DNA of 64,000 nucleotides from Nocardia sp. BMG51109 (GTDB lineage: Bacteria; Actinomycetota; Actinomycetes; Mycobacteriales; Mycobacteriaceae): assembly GCF_000526215.1 (NCBI RefSeq), contig NZ_JAFQ01000004.1, positions 186,001 through 250,000 on the forward strand, read 5' to 3'. A program made the translations under genes and the position numbers. This document shows positions 42,276 to 51,530 of this stretch, one piece after another. The notes beneath the pieces are model-generated. The model saw only the letters and a list, made by a program, of their open reading frames with translations, was not told the origin of the DNA and did no database searches. The stretch's first letter is position 1; each line of letters begins with the position of its first letter.

Positions 42276-45269
42276 TTATCCCCCGGCCTTGTTGTAGGAG
42301 TCGACGGCCCGTTGCAGGGTCTCCAGCGCCTGGCCCAGCTGCCCGAGATCGCCGGATCGCTGCGCGTCCTGGACGCCCTTCAGGGCGTTGTTGAGCTCCG
42401 TGACCGCGGCATCCCTACCGGCCGATCCGGTGGACGGCGTGGCCGGGGGCTGCACGGTCTGGCTCGACGGCGGCGCGGTGCCGTTCTGGCCGGTCGGTGG
42501 GCTGGTCGCCGACTGCTGGCCGGGCTGCTGGGTCGCCTTCGCGCCCAGGCCCTCCTGGACGTCGTCCAGGGCGTCGCCGAGGGTGGCCTGGTACCCGACC
42601 TTGTCACCGGCGCTGGCCAGCACCTTGACCAGCTGCGGGAACGACGCGGCGTTCGGGCCCGCGTTGCGCTCCAGATACCACGGCTCCACGTACAGGATGC
42701 CGCCGTCGCCGATCGGCAGGGTCAGCAGGTTGCCATATTTGATCTTGTTGGTATTGCCGCCGGTGAGCACCGTGCGGTCACTCGACACCCGCGCGTCGGT
42801 CGTCATCGACGTCTGCACCTGCTGCGGGCCCGGTGTCTGCGAATCCGTCGGCAGCTTGCGCACCGTGAACTGGCCGTAGTTCTCCGGATCGGAACTCACC
42901 TGGATGTAGGCGGCCAGGAACTGGCGTTTGTAGCCGACCATCGCGCTGGTCAGGTTGAACGACGGCTTACCCGTCTTCGGATCGCCCAGCAGCAGGTAGT
43001 ACGGCGGCTGGTGGGCGTTGGTCGGGGTGTCCGAGGTCGGGTCGCTGGGCACCGACCAGAACGCGTTGGTGGTGAAGAACTCGCGCGGATCGTTCACGTG
43101 GTAGCGGGACAGGATGTCGCGCTGCACCTTGAACAGGTCCTCCGGATAGCGGAAGTGCGCCTGCAGTTCGGGGGTGATCTCGCTCTGCGGCTTCACCGAA
43201 TTCGGGAACACGCCCTCCCATGCCTTCAGCACCGGATCCTTGGGATCGGTCTCGTAGAGGTCCACCTTGCCGTCGTAGGCGTCGACGGTGGCCTTCACCG
43301 AGTTGCGGATGTAGCTGACCTCCTTGCGCGGCAGCACCCGGCCGGTGTCCTGATCGATCGAATCCTCTATCACGCCGTCCAGCGAGGTGCGCTGGGCGTA
43401 GGGGAAGTTGTCCAGCGTGGTGTAGCCATCGACGATCCACTTGATGCGGCCGTCGATCACCGCGGGATAGACGTCGCCGTCGGCGGTCAGCCACGGCGCC
43501 ACCTGCTGCACCCGGTCGCGCGGGTTGCGGTTGTAGATGATCTTCGAGTCGTCGCCGATCGCGCCGGAGAACAGGATGTTGCGCTCGGCGTACTTGGCGG
43601 CGAAGGCCAGCCGGTTGAACCAGTTGCTGATCGGGACGCCGCCGGCACCGGTGTAGGTGTACTGCGATGTGCCGGTGTCGTATTCGCGCGGCGGTTGGCC
43701 GTTGCCGCCGACGATGGCGTAATCGGCATCGGACTTGGCGATCTGCTCGCCGTAGTAGATGCGCGGCTGGTCGACCTTGATCGCCTGCTTGTCCTTGGGC
43801 GTGAACAGATCGCTCACGGTGGACTGATCGCCGACATTGAACGTCGGATAGCCGTAGCCGCCCGAATTGGATCCGGCGGAACCGGAGGCGGCCTGCTGGG
43901 TCTCCTTCGGCGGCGCGACGTTCACGCGGTTGGCCGGCGCGGCGACGAAGCCGTTGCCGTGGGTGTAGACGGTGTGCCGGTTGATCCAGTCGGTCTGGTT
44001 ACCGGACAGGTTCTGCGGGACCAGTTCGCGGGCGCCCACGATGTAGTCCTGGACGTCGCCGTTCACGGTGTAGCGATCGATGTCCAGGGGGTCCGGGAAG
44101 CCGTAGAAGTTCTGCAGCTGCTGGCGCTGAACGAAGGTCTGCGACAACAGGTTCGGATCCAGCAGCCGGATGTTCTGGATGGTCTGCTGGTCGCTCGGGA
44201 TGGTGGCCGGATCCTTCGTCGGGGTGCCCTTGTAGTCCTGGTACCGGACCTTGTCGTCGGTGAGGCCGTAGGCCTGCCGGGTGGCGGCGATGTTGCGTTC
44301 GATGTACGCCGACTCCTTGGTCGCCGCGTTCGGGCGCACCTCGAACTGCTCGACGATCAGCGGCCACACCGCGCCGATCAGGATCGACGACAGCACCAGC
44401 AGCGCCGCCGCCATGGCCGGAACCCGCAAGTCCTTCAGGACGATTCCGGTGAAGAAGGCGAGCGCGCAGATGACCGCGATCGACATCAGGATCAGCTTGG
44501 CCGGCAGCACGGCGTTGATATCGGTATAGGAACCGCCGGTGAACGTGGGCTCCTTGCGGGTGCTCGACAGCATCGAATACCGGTCGAACCAGTAGGCGAT
44601 CGCCTTCAGCAGGACGAAGGTTCCGGCGATCACCGCCAGCTGGATGCGGGCCGGGCGGGTCAGGGTGCCCTCGCGGCCGGCCAGACGCAGGCCCCCGAAG
44701 ACGTAGTGCGTCACCAGGTTCGCGAAGAAGGCGATCACCGCCGCGACGAACAGCCAGTTCAACAGCATCTTGTAGAACGGCAGATCGAAGGCGTAGAAGC
44801 CGACGTCCAGGCCGAACTGCGGATCCTTGATGTTGAACGCCCCGCCGTGCAGGAACATCTGCACCGTCACCCAGCTGGACTGGGCGACCAGCCCGGACAG
44901 CAGGCCGACCAGAACCGGGATGCCGATGCCGAACAGCCGCAGCCGGCCCATCACCGTGGTGCGATACCGCGCGATCGGATCGTTGGGACCGGCGACCGGC
45001 ACGAACACCGGGCGGGTGCGATACGCCGCCAGCATCGCCAGCCAGATCACCAGGCCGACCACCACCGCCACCACCAGGAACAGCAGAATGCGGGTCACCA
45101 GCACGGTGGCGAAGACCCGGCGGAAGCCGAGCTCACCGAACCACAGCCAGTTGGTATAGGCGTCGACCAGGCGCGGCCCGATCAGCAGCAGTGCCGCCAG
45201 CACAAGGGCCGTCACCAGCAGCACCCGGCTGCGGCGGGACAGCGAAGGTAAGCCTGTCGGGGGGCGCAT
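42276..45269 (-). CDS. UPF0182 family membrane protein (Rv3193c-like)
   Basis: A 997-residue protein of the UPF0182 family, one of the longest conserved uncharacterised actinobacterial membrane proteins. About seven transmembrane segments fill the first 340 residues (for example VLLVTALVLAALLLIGPRLV); the large C-terminal part (from about 350) lies probably outside the membrane and carries the family blocks YIERNIAATRQAYGL and DWINRHTVYTHGNGFV. The end is Pro/Gln-rich with a short coiled helix. ATG 45269 is used; a GTG two codons upstream is closer to GGGAGAG. Function unknown. A similarly long reading frame on the opposite strand is a shadow. Confidence 0.93.
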   Translation of the reverse strand: MRPPTGLPSLSRRSRVLLVTALVLAALLLIGPRLVDAYTNWLWFGELGFRRVFATVLVTRILLFLVVAVVVGLVIWLAMLAAYRTRPVFVPVAGPNDPIARYRTTVMGRLRLFGIGIPVLVGLLSGLVAQSSWVTVQMFLHGGAFNIKDPQFGLDVGFYAFDLPFYKMLLNWLFVAAVIAFFANLVTHYVFGGLRLAGREGTLTRPARIQLAVIAGTFVLLKAIAYWFDRYSMLSSTRKEPTFTGGSYTDINAVLPAKLILMSIAVICALAFFTGIVLKDLRVPAMAAALLVLSSILIGAVWPLIVEQFEVRPNAATKESAYIERNIAATRQAYGLTDDKVRYQDYKGTPTKDPATIPSDQQTIQNIRLLDPNLLSQTFVQRQQLQNFYGFPDPLDIDRYTVNGDVQDYIVGARELVPQNLSGNQTDWINRHTVYTHGNGFVAAPANRVNVAPPKETQQAASGSAGSNSGGYGYPTFNVGDQSTVSDLFTPKDKQAIKVDQPRIYYGEQIAKSDADYAIVGGNGQPPREYDTGTSQYTYTGAGGVPISNWFNRLAFAAKYAERNILFSGAIGDDSKIIYNRNPRDRVQQVAPWLTADGDVYPAVIDGRIKWIVDGYTTLDNFPYAQRTSLDGVIEDSIDQDTGRVLPRKEVSYIRNSVKATVDAYDGKVDLYETDPKDPVLKAWEGVFPNSVKPQSEITPELQAHFRYPEDLFKVQRDILSRYHVNDPREFFTTNAFWSVPSDPTSDTPTNAHQPPYYLLLGDPKTGKPSFNLTSAMVGYKRQFLAAYIQVSSDPENYGQFTVRKLPTDSQTPGPQQVQTSMTTDARVSSDRTVLTGGNTNKIKYGNLLTLPIGDGGILYVEPWYLERNAGPNAASFPQLVKVLASAGDKVGYQATLGDALDDVQEGLGAKATQQPGQQSATSPPTGQNGTAPPSSQTVQPPATPSTGSAGRDAAVTELNNALKGVQDAQRSGDLGQLGQALETLQRAVDSYNKAGG

Positions 45270-45491
45270 GCCCACGATTCCACTCTCCCAGGGGTCCGGC
45301 GGCGCGCGACTTCCCGGCCGGCACACCGCAGTCCGATGTTGCGGAGGTCCCTGCGGACCGTCTCTCGCGCCCCACTCTACGTAAAACGGGTCCGCTTGGA
45401 TGACCGTCCCTGCCCGTGTGCCGCCACATCCGCAGAATTGGGTGGCACCGGCCGGCCGCGCCGCGCCCGCCGGCCCCTAGACTCTGCGCGC

Positions 45492-46088
45492 GTGACCATC
45501 GCTAATCCGTCCTCCGCTCTGTTCCGCTGCATCCGCGAGGTGGCCGAGTACGCCGACGGCGAAGGGTGGGATCGGCCACCGCAGCTGTTCGCGCTGGTGC
45601 CGACCGCGGACCTGGTGGCGGCCGAGCCGAGCCTGGAGGATCAGCTCGGCGACGGCGCGGAGCTGACTCCCATTGCGCAGGAACCGCTTCCGGACACCGT
45701 GCGCGAGGACCCGATGGCGCTCGAGGAGTTCCTGGCCACTACCAGCTGGTCACCGGCGGTGGCCGGATGCGTGCTGGTGCAGCAGATCGTGGTGCTGCCC
45801 CCGGACGCCGAGCAGACCCTGGACGATGCCATCGTCCCGCTGCTGGCCGACCGCGACGCCGCCGATCGCGCGGCCCGCTACGCCGCGGTCACCCACCCCG
45901 GACGCCGCGACGCCCGCCTGTTCGCCGGCGTGCTGCGCGACGGCGTCTCGCTGTGCCTGCTGCAGGTCCGCCCGGACGAGGCGGACGAGGACCCGTTCGG
46001 CGACCTCGACCTGCGCACCACGCCCAACCTCGCCCCGAGCCTGGTCGAGGCCCTGCACCACACCCTCGAGACCGAGCCGGACGACTGA
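45492..46088 (+). CDS. PPA1309-family conserved protein
   Basis: A 198-residue soluble protein conserved in actinobacteria and found beside the PDZ protease and UPF0182 genes in related genomes. Recognisable blocks are FALVPTADLVAAEP, GCVLVQQIVVLPP and PNLAPSLVEALHHTLE. No biochemical function is known. GTG 45492 is the start that fits the family's N-terminus. Confidence 0.78.
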   Translation: MTIANPSSALFRCIREVAEYADGEGWDRPPQLFALVPTADLVAAEPSLEDQLGDGAELTPIAQEPLPDTVREDPMALEEFLATTSWSPAVAGCVLVQQIVVLPPDAEQTLDDAIVPLLADRDAADRAARYAAVTHPGRRDARLFAGVLRDGVSLCLLQVRPDEADEDPFGDLDLRTTPNLAPSLVEALHHTLETEPDD

Positions 46089-46158
46089 TACCGCGACGGC
46101 GCCCGCGCCGTTGCGGTGCCGCCCGCGATCGTTCCGGCGTGCCGTGGACCAACCGCGA

Positions 46159-47184
46159 CTAACCGCAGCTGGGAGTGTCGCGGCCGGCGTTGATGTCGCC
46201 GAGGGATTGCACTGCGCCCGTGAGGGTGTCGACCTTCACCAGCCGCAGGCCCTCGGGGATGCGCTGGCGCGCCTCGTTGCAGTTGCCGGCGGGCACCAGG
46301 AAGGTCTCGGCACCGGCCTCGCGGGCGGCGATCATCTTGTACTGGATGCCGCCGATCGGGCCGACCTCGCCGGTCGTATCGATGGTGCCGGTACCGGCGA
46401 TGAACTTGCCGCCGTTCAGCTCTCCGGGGCTCAGCTTGTCGATCAGCGCCAGGCTGAACATCAGCCCGGCCGACGGGCCGCCGATATCGGCCAGGTTGAA
46501 GGTCACGTCCAGCGGACCCTGCGGCACCTCTCCCGGCGTCACGCCGAGATAGCCCTTCGACTTGTCGTCGGGGCGCGCGCCGAGCTTCACCTCGACGGGC
46601 TGCTCGGCGCCGTCGCGGCGCACCACGAGCGGGACCACCGCGTCGGGCTGGGCCGCCCGCACCGCGTCGATCACGTCGGCGGAGGTGGTCACCGGCTTAC
46701 CGGCCACGCTCACCAGCGCGTCGCCCTTGCGCAGTAGCCCGTTGGACGGGCCGTCCTCGGCGACCGAGCGCACCTGGACCGTGGTCGGATACTTCAGGTA
46801 GTGCAGCGCCGCGAGTTCCGCGTTGTCCTCGGAGTCCTTGAAATCCTGCTCGTTGGACTTGTCGATCTGATCGCGCGGCACGCCGGGCGGGTACACCTCC
46901 GAGCGCGGCACCAGCCCGTAGCGGCCGTCGGCCCACAGCACGAACGCCTCGAAGATATTCAGCCCGTCGCGAACGGACACCGTCGTCATGTTGAGGTTGC
47001 CCGCGGTCGGATCCACCGGTGAACCGGCCACGTCGACGACCTGCTTACCCTCGACCTCGCCCAGCGTATTGAAGGTGGGACCGGGGCCTAACGCGACGAA
47101 CGGCACCCTGACGGCACTGCCTATGACGCCGAGTACGAGGACGGGGACCAGGGCTGCCAACAGCGTGAGGATCCGGCGATTCAC
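46159..47184 (-). CDS. PDZ-domain Lon-like serine protease (YlbL/Rv3194c-like)
   Basis: A 341-residue membrane-anchored protease. One N-terminal transmembrane helix (LTLLAALVPVLVLGVIGSAV), then a PDZ domain (about 120-210: GLLRKGDALVSVAGKPV) and a Lon-type proteolytic domain with the serine in GGPSAGLMF and the lysine in GIQYKMIAA, forming the Ser-Lys dyad. It faces outside the membrane. GTG 47184 matches the VNRRILTLL start of the mycobacterial homologue; GTG 47193 is possible. It diverges from the zincin gene with a 50-bp gap. Confidence 0.9.
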   Translation of the reverse strand: MNRRILTLLAALVPVLVLGVIGSAVRVPFVALGPGPTFNTLGEVEGKQVVDVAGSPVDPTAGNLNMTTVSVRDGLNIFEAFVLWADGRYGLVPRSEVYPPGVPRDQIDKSNEQDFKDSEDNAELAALHYLKYPTTVQVRSVAEDGPSNGLLRKGDALVSVAGKPVTTSADVIDAVRAAQPDAVVPLVVRRDGAEQPVEVKLGARPDDKSKGYLGVTPGEVPQGPLDVTFNLADIGGPSAGLMFSLALIDKLSPGELNGGKFIAGTGTIDTTGEVGPIGGIQYKMIAAREAGAETFLVPAGNCNEARQRIPEGLRLVKVDTLTGAVQSLGDINAGRDTPSCG

Positions 47185-47234
47185 CCGGCCCACAGTAGCG
47201 GCTCGGTTCTTGCCGTCCGCGTAGCCTGAGGGTT

Positions 47235-48656
47235 ATGAGCGACGTGCCATTCGGATTCTCGAACCGCGATGACGATCCCGACCGCGACAAGCGCGGGGAT
47301 CAATCCGGTTCCGGTGCGAACAACCCGTTCGCCTTCGGGATCGGGGGCCCGGGCGCGGGCGGGTTCGATCCGTCGCAGCTCGGGCAGATGTTGACCTCGC
47401 TGGGCCAGATGTTCTCCACCATGGGCCAGCCGGGTTCGGAGTCGGGCGGCCCGGTGAACTACGACATCGCCAAGCGGCTGGCCCGCCAGCAGCTCGGCTC
47501 GTCCGTCGAACCGGTGACGCCGGGTACCCAGCGCGCGGTGGCCGACGCGGCCCACCTGGCCGAACTGTGGCTCGACGCGGTCACCACGCTGCCCGCCGGG
47601 GCCTCGAAGACGGTGGCCTGGACGCCCAACGACTGGATCGAGGAGACGCTGCCGACCTGGCGCCGGCTCTGCGATCCGGTGGCCCAGCAGGTGTCGGGCA
47701 TGTGGACGTCGACGCTGCCCGAGGAGGCGCGGGAGTTCGCCGCGCCGATGATCGGCATGCTCGGCCAGATGGGCGGCATGGCGTTCGGATCGCAGCTCGG
47801 CCAGGCCCTGGGCCAGCTCGCCAAGGAGGTGCTGACCTCCACCGACATCGGCCTGCCGCTGGGCCCGGACGGCACCGCGGCGCTGCTGCCGGAGGCGATC
47901 ACCGAGTTCAGCAAGGGGCTGGAGCGGCCGGAGAGCGAGATCCTGGTGTATCTGGCCGCCCGGGAGGCCGCGCATCAGCGGCTGTTCGGGCACGTGCCGT
48001 GGCTGCGCCAGCAGGTGCTGGGGGCGGTGGAGGATTACGCGCGCGGCATCAGGATGGACTTCTCGGCGATCGAGGAGGCGGCGCAGAACATCGATCCGTC
48101 CTCCCTGACCGACCCGTCCAAGCTGGAAGAACTGTTGTCGCAGGGCACCTTCGAACCGCAGACCACACCGGAGCAGAAGGCCGCGCTGGAGCGGCTCGAG
48201 ACGCTGCTCGCGCTGATCGAGGGCTGGGTGCAGGTCGTCGTGACCGACGCCGTCGGCGACCGGCTGCCCGGCGCCGGCGCGCTGTCCGAGACGCTGCGCC
48301 GCCGGCGCGCCACCGGCGGCCCCGCCGAGCAGACCTTCGCCACCCTGGTCGGCCTGGAACTGCGGCCGCGCAAGCTGCGCGAGGCCGCCGCGCTGTGGCG
48401 GCGCCTGACCACCGACGCGGGCGTGCAGGCCCGCGACGCGGTGTGGGCGCACCCCGATCTGCTGCCCAGCTCGGAGGATCTCGACAATCCGGCCGGCTTC
48501 ATCGACGGCGTGATCGGCGGCGGCACGGACGCCTTCGACGACCCGCTGGCCCAGCTGGCCGAGACCGAGGCCCGCGAGCGCGCCGAGGGCAGGAAGGCCC
48601 AGGGCAAGAACACCGAGGACGAGAAAACGGACGACGAGAAGCCGGACGACGACTAG
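47235..48656 (+). CDS. Zinc-dependent metalloprotease-like protein (DUF2342, Rv3195-like)
   Basis: A 473-residue protein of the actinobacterial zincin-like 'hydrolase/F420-associated' family. The signature region is YLAAREAAHQRLFGHVPWL (about 238-256), where EAAH replaces a classical HExxH helix. The N-terminal 75 residues are Gly-rich and disordered, and the C-terminus is strongly acidic and Lys-rich. Divergent from the Lon-like protease, as in mycobacteria. Whether it is proteolytic is unknown. Confidence 0.85.
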   Translation: MSDVPFGFSNRDDDPDRDKRGDQSGSGANNPFAFGIGGPGAGGFDPSQLGQMLTSLGQMFSTMGQPGSESGGPVNYDIAKRLARQQLGSSVEPVTPGTQRAVADAAHLAELWLDAVTTLPAGASKTVAWTPNDWIEETLPTWRRLCDPVAQQVSGMWTSTLPEEAREFAAPMIGMLGQMGGMAFGSQLGQALGQLAKEVLTSTDIGLPLGPDGTAALLPEAITEFSKGLERPESEILVYLAAREAAHQRLFGHVPWLRQQVLGAVEDYARGIRMDFSAIEEAAQNIDPSSLTDPSKLEELLSQGTFEPQTTPEQKAALERLETLLALIEGWVQVVVTDAVGDRLPGAGALSETLRRRRATGGPAEQTFATLVGLELRPRKLREAAALWRRLTTDAGVQARDAVWAHPDLLPSSEDLDNPAGFIDGVIGGGTDAFDDPLAQLAETEARERAEGRKAQGKNTEDEKTDDEKPDDD

Positions 48657-48677
48657 CGCACGCCCCGGCCCCGGGTG

Positions 48678-49010
48678 TCAGAGGGTGTGGCCCAGTGCGG
48701 CGACGAGTTCGGCGATGCGCTGTTCGTCGCGTTTGTAGTGGGTCCACTTGCCGACCCGCGTCGATCGCACCAGGCCCGCCCGCTCGAGTTCCGCCAGGTA
48801 CGCCGAGACCGTCGACTGCGCCAGGCCGGCCTTCTCCTGGATGTGGCTGACGCAGATCCCCACCTCGTGCGGGTCGGCGATCGCCCGCTCCATCGGAAAG
48901 TTCCGCTCGGGGTCGCGCAGCCACGAAAGCAGTTGCAGCCGCATCGGATTCGCCAGCGCCCGCAGGGCCCGCATCAGATCCGGGTCCGGTGTGACGCCAC
49001 TTTCCACCAT
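48678..49010 (-). CDS. ArsR-family winged-helix regulator
   Basis: A 110-residue repressor-type protein. The winged helix is clear: LRALANPMRLQLLSWL (helix 1), VSHIQEKAGLAQSTVSAYLAELERAGLV (recognition region) and VGKWTHYKRDE (wing). A single Cys (GICVSH) near the DNA-binding helix is the only potential metal/redox residue. ATG 49010; convergent with the DUF2342 gene (21-bp gap). The longer frame through 50294 is a shadow of the dehydratase gene. Confidence 0.87.
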   Translation of the reverse strand: MVESGVTPDPDLMRALRALANPMRLQLLSWLRDPERNFPMERAIADPHEVGICVSHIQEKAGLAQSTVSAYLAELERAGLVRSTRVGKWTHYKRDEQRIAELVAALGHTL

Positions 49011-49071
49011 GCGTCCCAGAATAATCACGCAGTGCCACAACCGACCGTTCGCTACGTCCTCGCGGCGGATC

Positions 49072-49125
49072 GACGATCGCACGGGCGGCGCCGATCGCAG
49101 GCACGGCGTCGATCGCAGGGACGGC
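49072..49125. repeat. Three tandem 18-bp repeats
   Basis: Units GACGATCGCACGGGCGGC, GCCGATCGCAGGCACGGC and GTCGATCGCAGGGACGGC follow one another between the MaoC-like dehydratase and the ArsR gene. They may be regulator binding sites upstream of the ArsR gene or simple slippage repeats. Confidence 0.65.
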
Positions 49126-49180
49126 GCCGCTGGGAACGATCCCTCTCGGTCGGCGGCGGACCGAGATCCCGGCCGGGATG

Positions 49181-50206
49181 TCAGGCGAAGCGGGCCTCGG
49201 CGGTGGCGTAGCCGAACAGCTTGCGGCCCTTGGCCGTTGCCTCGATGACGACGGTGGCGGTGCGGCGGACCGGGTTCAGCCAGGTGACCCGGCCGCGGAA
49301 TTCGACGGGCGTGGGTTCGGCGGTGCCGACCGGCAGGTAGTGCATCTTGGGCGCGTACTGCACCCGGTACTTCGTCACGGCGGTCGGGTCGCCCAGCCAG
49401 GACGAGAGGTATCCGGCGGCCAGGCCGAGGCTGAGCATGCCGGGTGTCGCGGCGACCGGCGGGGGCGCCGGCGCCCGGTCGTCGGCGACGAGCCCGCCCG
49501 GCCGGCCGACCACGCTGGCGTGGTGCATCACGTCGGCGGAAGCGAGGGCGTGCCGCCGGACCGGGAGTTCGGAACCGACCCGCAGGCCGGTGAAGTCGAT
49601 CACCGGCTGCGGCGAACGGGTCACCGCCACACCCCGATGCCGGATCGGCAGATGGTCGCCGGGACCGGCGGTGCGCGGCCGGTGCCGGGCCGGAACGAGT
49701 TCTAGCCCGCGCTCGTAGCCGATCGGTCCGGCGCCGCGCGCGGAGAGCCGCTGCGTGTGCACCAGCAGCGTGGAGCTGCCGACCGTCACGATCTGCCCCG
49801 GTTGATCGCGCAGGGTGGTCGTCATCGAGACGATGTCGTAGTCGCGGTAGTGCCGGAACGACTCGAAATGCACATCGCAGCCGACCCGGTCGCCCGCCAG
49901 CAACGGGCGCAGGATGTCCAGGGTGCGGTCGGCGTGCAGGATGCGGCCGATGTGGAAGCCCGGCACCAGGGCGGCCAGGGTCTCCTCCTCCGCCCGCATC
50001 CACACCATGGTGGCGAAGGTCGGCGGCGCCACCAGGGCGCCGAAGCCGCGGGCAGCGGCAGCGCCGGCATCCAGATGGATGCTGTCGTCGTTGCCGACCG
50101 CCCGCGCGTAGTCGCGGATGCGGGCGGCGTCCACCGTGAAGGTGTTGCGCGAACGCAGTCGTTCGTTCGATGCCACGTGCGGGACGTCGACGGATGCGCT
50201 TCCCAT
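49181..50206 (-). CDS. Double-hotdog MaoC-like dehydratase
   Basis: A 341-residue protein of two hotdog folds, like the actinobacterial (3R)-hydroxyacyl-ACP/CoA dehydratases. N-terminal half: YARAVGNDDSIHLD…AARGFGALVAPPTFATM is the FAS1-type dehydratase signature with Asp/His catalytic pair; C-terminal half: ASADVMHHASVVGRPGG and GMLSLGLAAGYLSSW. It probably dehydrates a 3-hydroxyacyl thioester. ATG 50206 has AAGGAG eight bases upstream. No fatty-acid gene is adjacent except the distant clusters, so the pathway is open. Confidence 0.82.
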   Translation of the reverse strand: MGSASVDVPHVASNERLRSRNTFTVDAARIRDYARAVGNDDSIHLDAGAAAARGFGALVAPPTFATMVWMRAEEETLAALVPGFHIGRILHADRTLDILRPLLAGDRVGCDVHFESFRHYRDYDIVSMTTTLRDQPGQIVTVGSSTLLVHTQRLSARGAGPIGYERGLELVPARHRPRTAGPGDHLPIRHRGVAVTRSPQPVIDFTGLRVGSELPVRRHALASADVMHHASVVGRPGGLVADDRAPAPPPVAATPGMLSLGLAAGYLSSWLGDPTAVTKYRVQYAPKMHYLPVGTAEPTPVEFRGRVTWLNPVRRTATVVIEATAKGRKLFGYATAEARFA

Positions 50207-50579
50207 GATGCTCCTTTGCAGCGGATCCGGGCCGAACCGTTCGGGCGGGTACTTCGGTGCGGAACATCCATTGTTTGCCCACATCCGGCCCCACTCACTC
50301 GGGTACGCCGATGATCTGGATAAATCACCGCCTGCGGACGAACCCGTTGTGAACACCACAACGAGCCGCCCAGTGGCCCAGACGGTTTACGCAGACCGTG
50401 TCCCGAAAGATCTGCCCGGCTGGGGATCGGCCCGCCGTCCGGCGGCGGGGAGGACACCGGCGAGCGGCCGGGGACAGCCCGGTGTCCTGACGGAATGCCC
50501 TGTGGATGGGCGGCGAATCCTGGGGATAACCAGCGCTTTTCGCGGACCGGGAGACGGGCGCGGTGCGGATACTGCCGCT
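50207..50579. promoter_or_regulatory. Divergent intergenic region
   Basis: About 370 bp between the dehydratase and the cyclodehydratase-like gene. It should hold promoters for both directions. No specific operator or RNA element was recognised. Confidence 0.4.
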
Positions 50580-51449
50580 ATGACCATATTTCGGCCGCGC
50601 GGGCCGATGTTGCATCCGCGGGTGGCGGTGCTGCGGCGCCCCTCGGGGGTTGTTCAGTTGGGCTGGGATCCCGAGCGGGCGGTGCTGGTGAACCCGCCGG
50701 GGATCGACGCGGAGCCGATCGTGGAATTCCTGCGACTGCTGGACGGCATGCACAGCCATCCGCAGATCCTCTGGGAGGCAAATCGTCTCGGGCTCGCGGC
50801 CGGCGAAACGCTGCGCCTGCTGGCCGATATCGACCGAGCCGGACTACTGGTCCGGCCGCAGCCGCAGGTGGCCGTGCGGGTGGTGCACGTACACGGCCGC
50901 GGCCCACTGTCGGAGGCCGTGGCCGCGGGGGTGCGCCGGCTCGGCCTGCGGCCCGGCCGTTCCCGCGATCTCGACACCGAGCTTCCGGTCGACGGCTGGG
51001 GCGCCGATGTGGTGGTGCTGGCCGATGCCCTGGTGCCGGAGCCGCATCTGGTGAACGACCTGGTCCTGCGGCGGATCCCGCATCTGCAGGTGCGCATTCG
51101 CGACGGCCGCGGCGTGGTCGGGCCACTGGTACTGCCCGGCGGCACCAGTTGCCTGCGATGCGCCGACCTCACCCGCCGCGATCTCGATCCGAACTGGCCG
51201 CACCTGGCCGCCCAGCTGCTCGGCCGCGTCGGCTACGGCTCCCCCGCGATGATCGCGGCCACCGCGGCCCTGGCCCTGCGCGATCTGGAGATCATCGTCG
51301 GCGGGGTCCCGGACCCGCCGCCGCAGACCCTCGACACCACCCTGGAGCTGGATCCGAACAGCCACCGCGTGCACCGCCGCGGCTGGCGCCCGCACGCCGC
51401 CTGCGGCTGCCGCGCCGTCCTCACCGGCCCGCCCGATCCGCGACTGTGA
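50580..51449 (+). CDS. ThiF/cyclodehydratase-like protein (Rv3196-like)
   Basis: A 289-residue protein resembling the N-terminal, E1-like part of 'bacteriocin biosynthesis cyclodehydratase' proteins: peptide-binding winged-helix-like N-terminus (about 1-90) and a Rossmann-like middle, with likely zinc ligands CLRCADL (about 200) and CGCRA near the end. In mycobacteria the homologue Rv3196 sits in this same place and has no peptide partner, so this is a conserved core protein rather than part of a RiPP cluster. ATG 50580 chosen by family length. Confidence 0.72.
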   Translation: MTIFRPRGPMLHPRVAVLRRPSGVVQLGWDPERAVLVNPPGIDAEPIVEFLRLLDGMHSHPQILWEANRLGLAAGETLRLLADIDRAGLLVRPQPQVAVRVVHVHGRGPLSEAVAAGVRRLGLRPGRSRDLDTELPVDGWGADVVVLADALVPEPHLVNDLVLRRIPHLQVRIRDGRGVVGPLVLPGGTSCLRCADLTRRDLDPNWPHLAAQLLGRVGYGSPAMIAATAALALRDLEIIVGGVPDPPPQTLDTTLELDPNSHRVHRRGWRPHAACGCRAVLTGPPDPRL

Positions 51450-51530
51450 CCGATCCCACCCCCGGTCACGACCCGGAAGTTCACTCGATTCCCGTGGCAC
51501 ACCGCGAGGTTCGTCGGCCATGATGGAACG

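Noticed and set aside
42312..45251. 979-codon plus-strand frame opposite the UPF0182 gene
   Set aside because: Composition is Arg/Gln/Gly/Val noise with no domains; the minus frame has clear family motifs and transmembrane segments.
50580..51449. Second RiPP (thiazole/oxazole) cluster around the cyclodehydratase-like gene
   Set aside because: The gene is a conserved core neighbour of the AarF-type gene in mycobacteria, and no precursor peptide, YcaO or dehydrogenase is adjacent.
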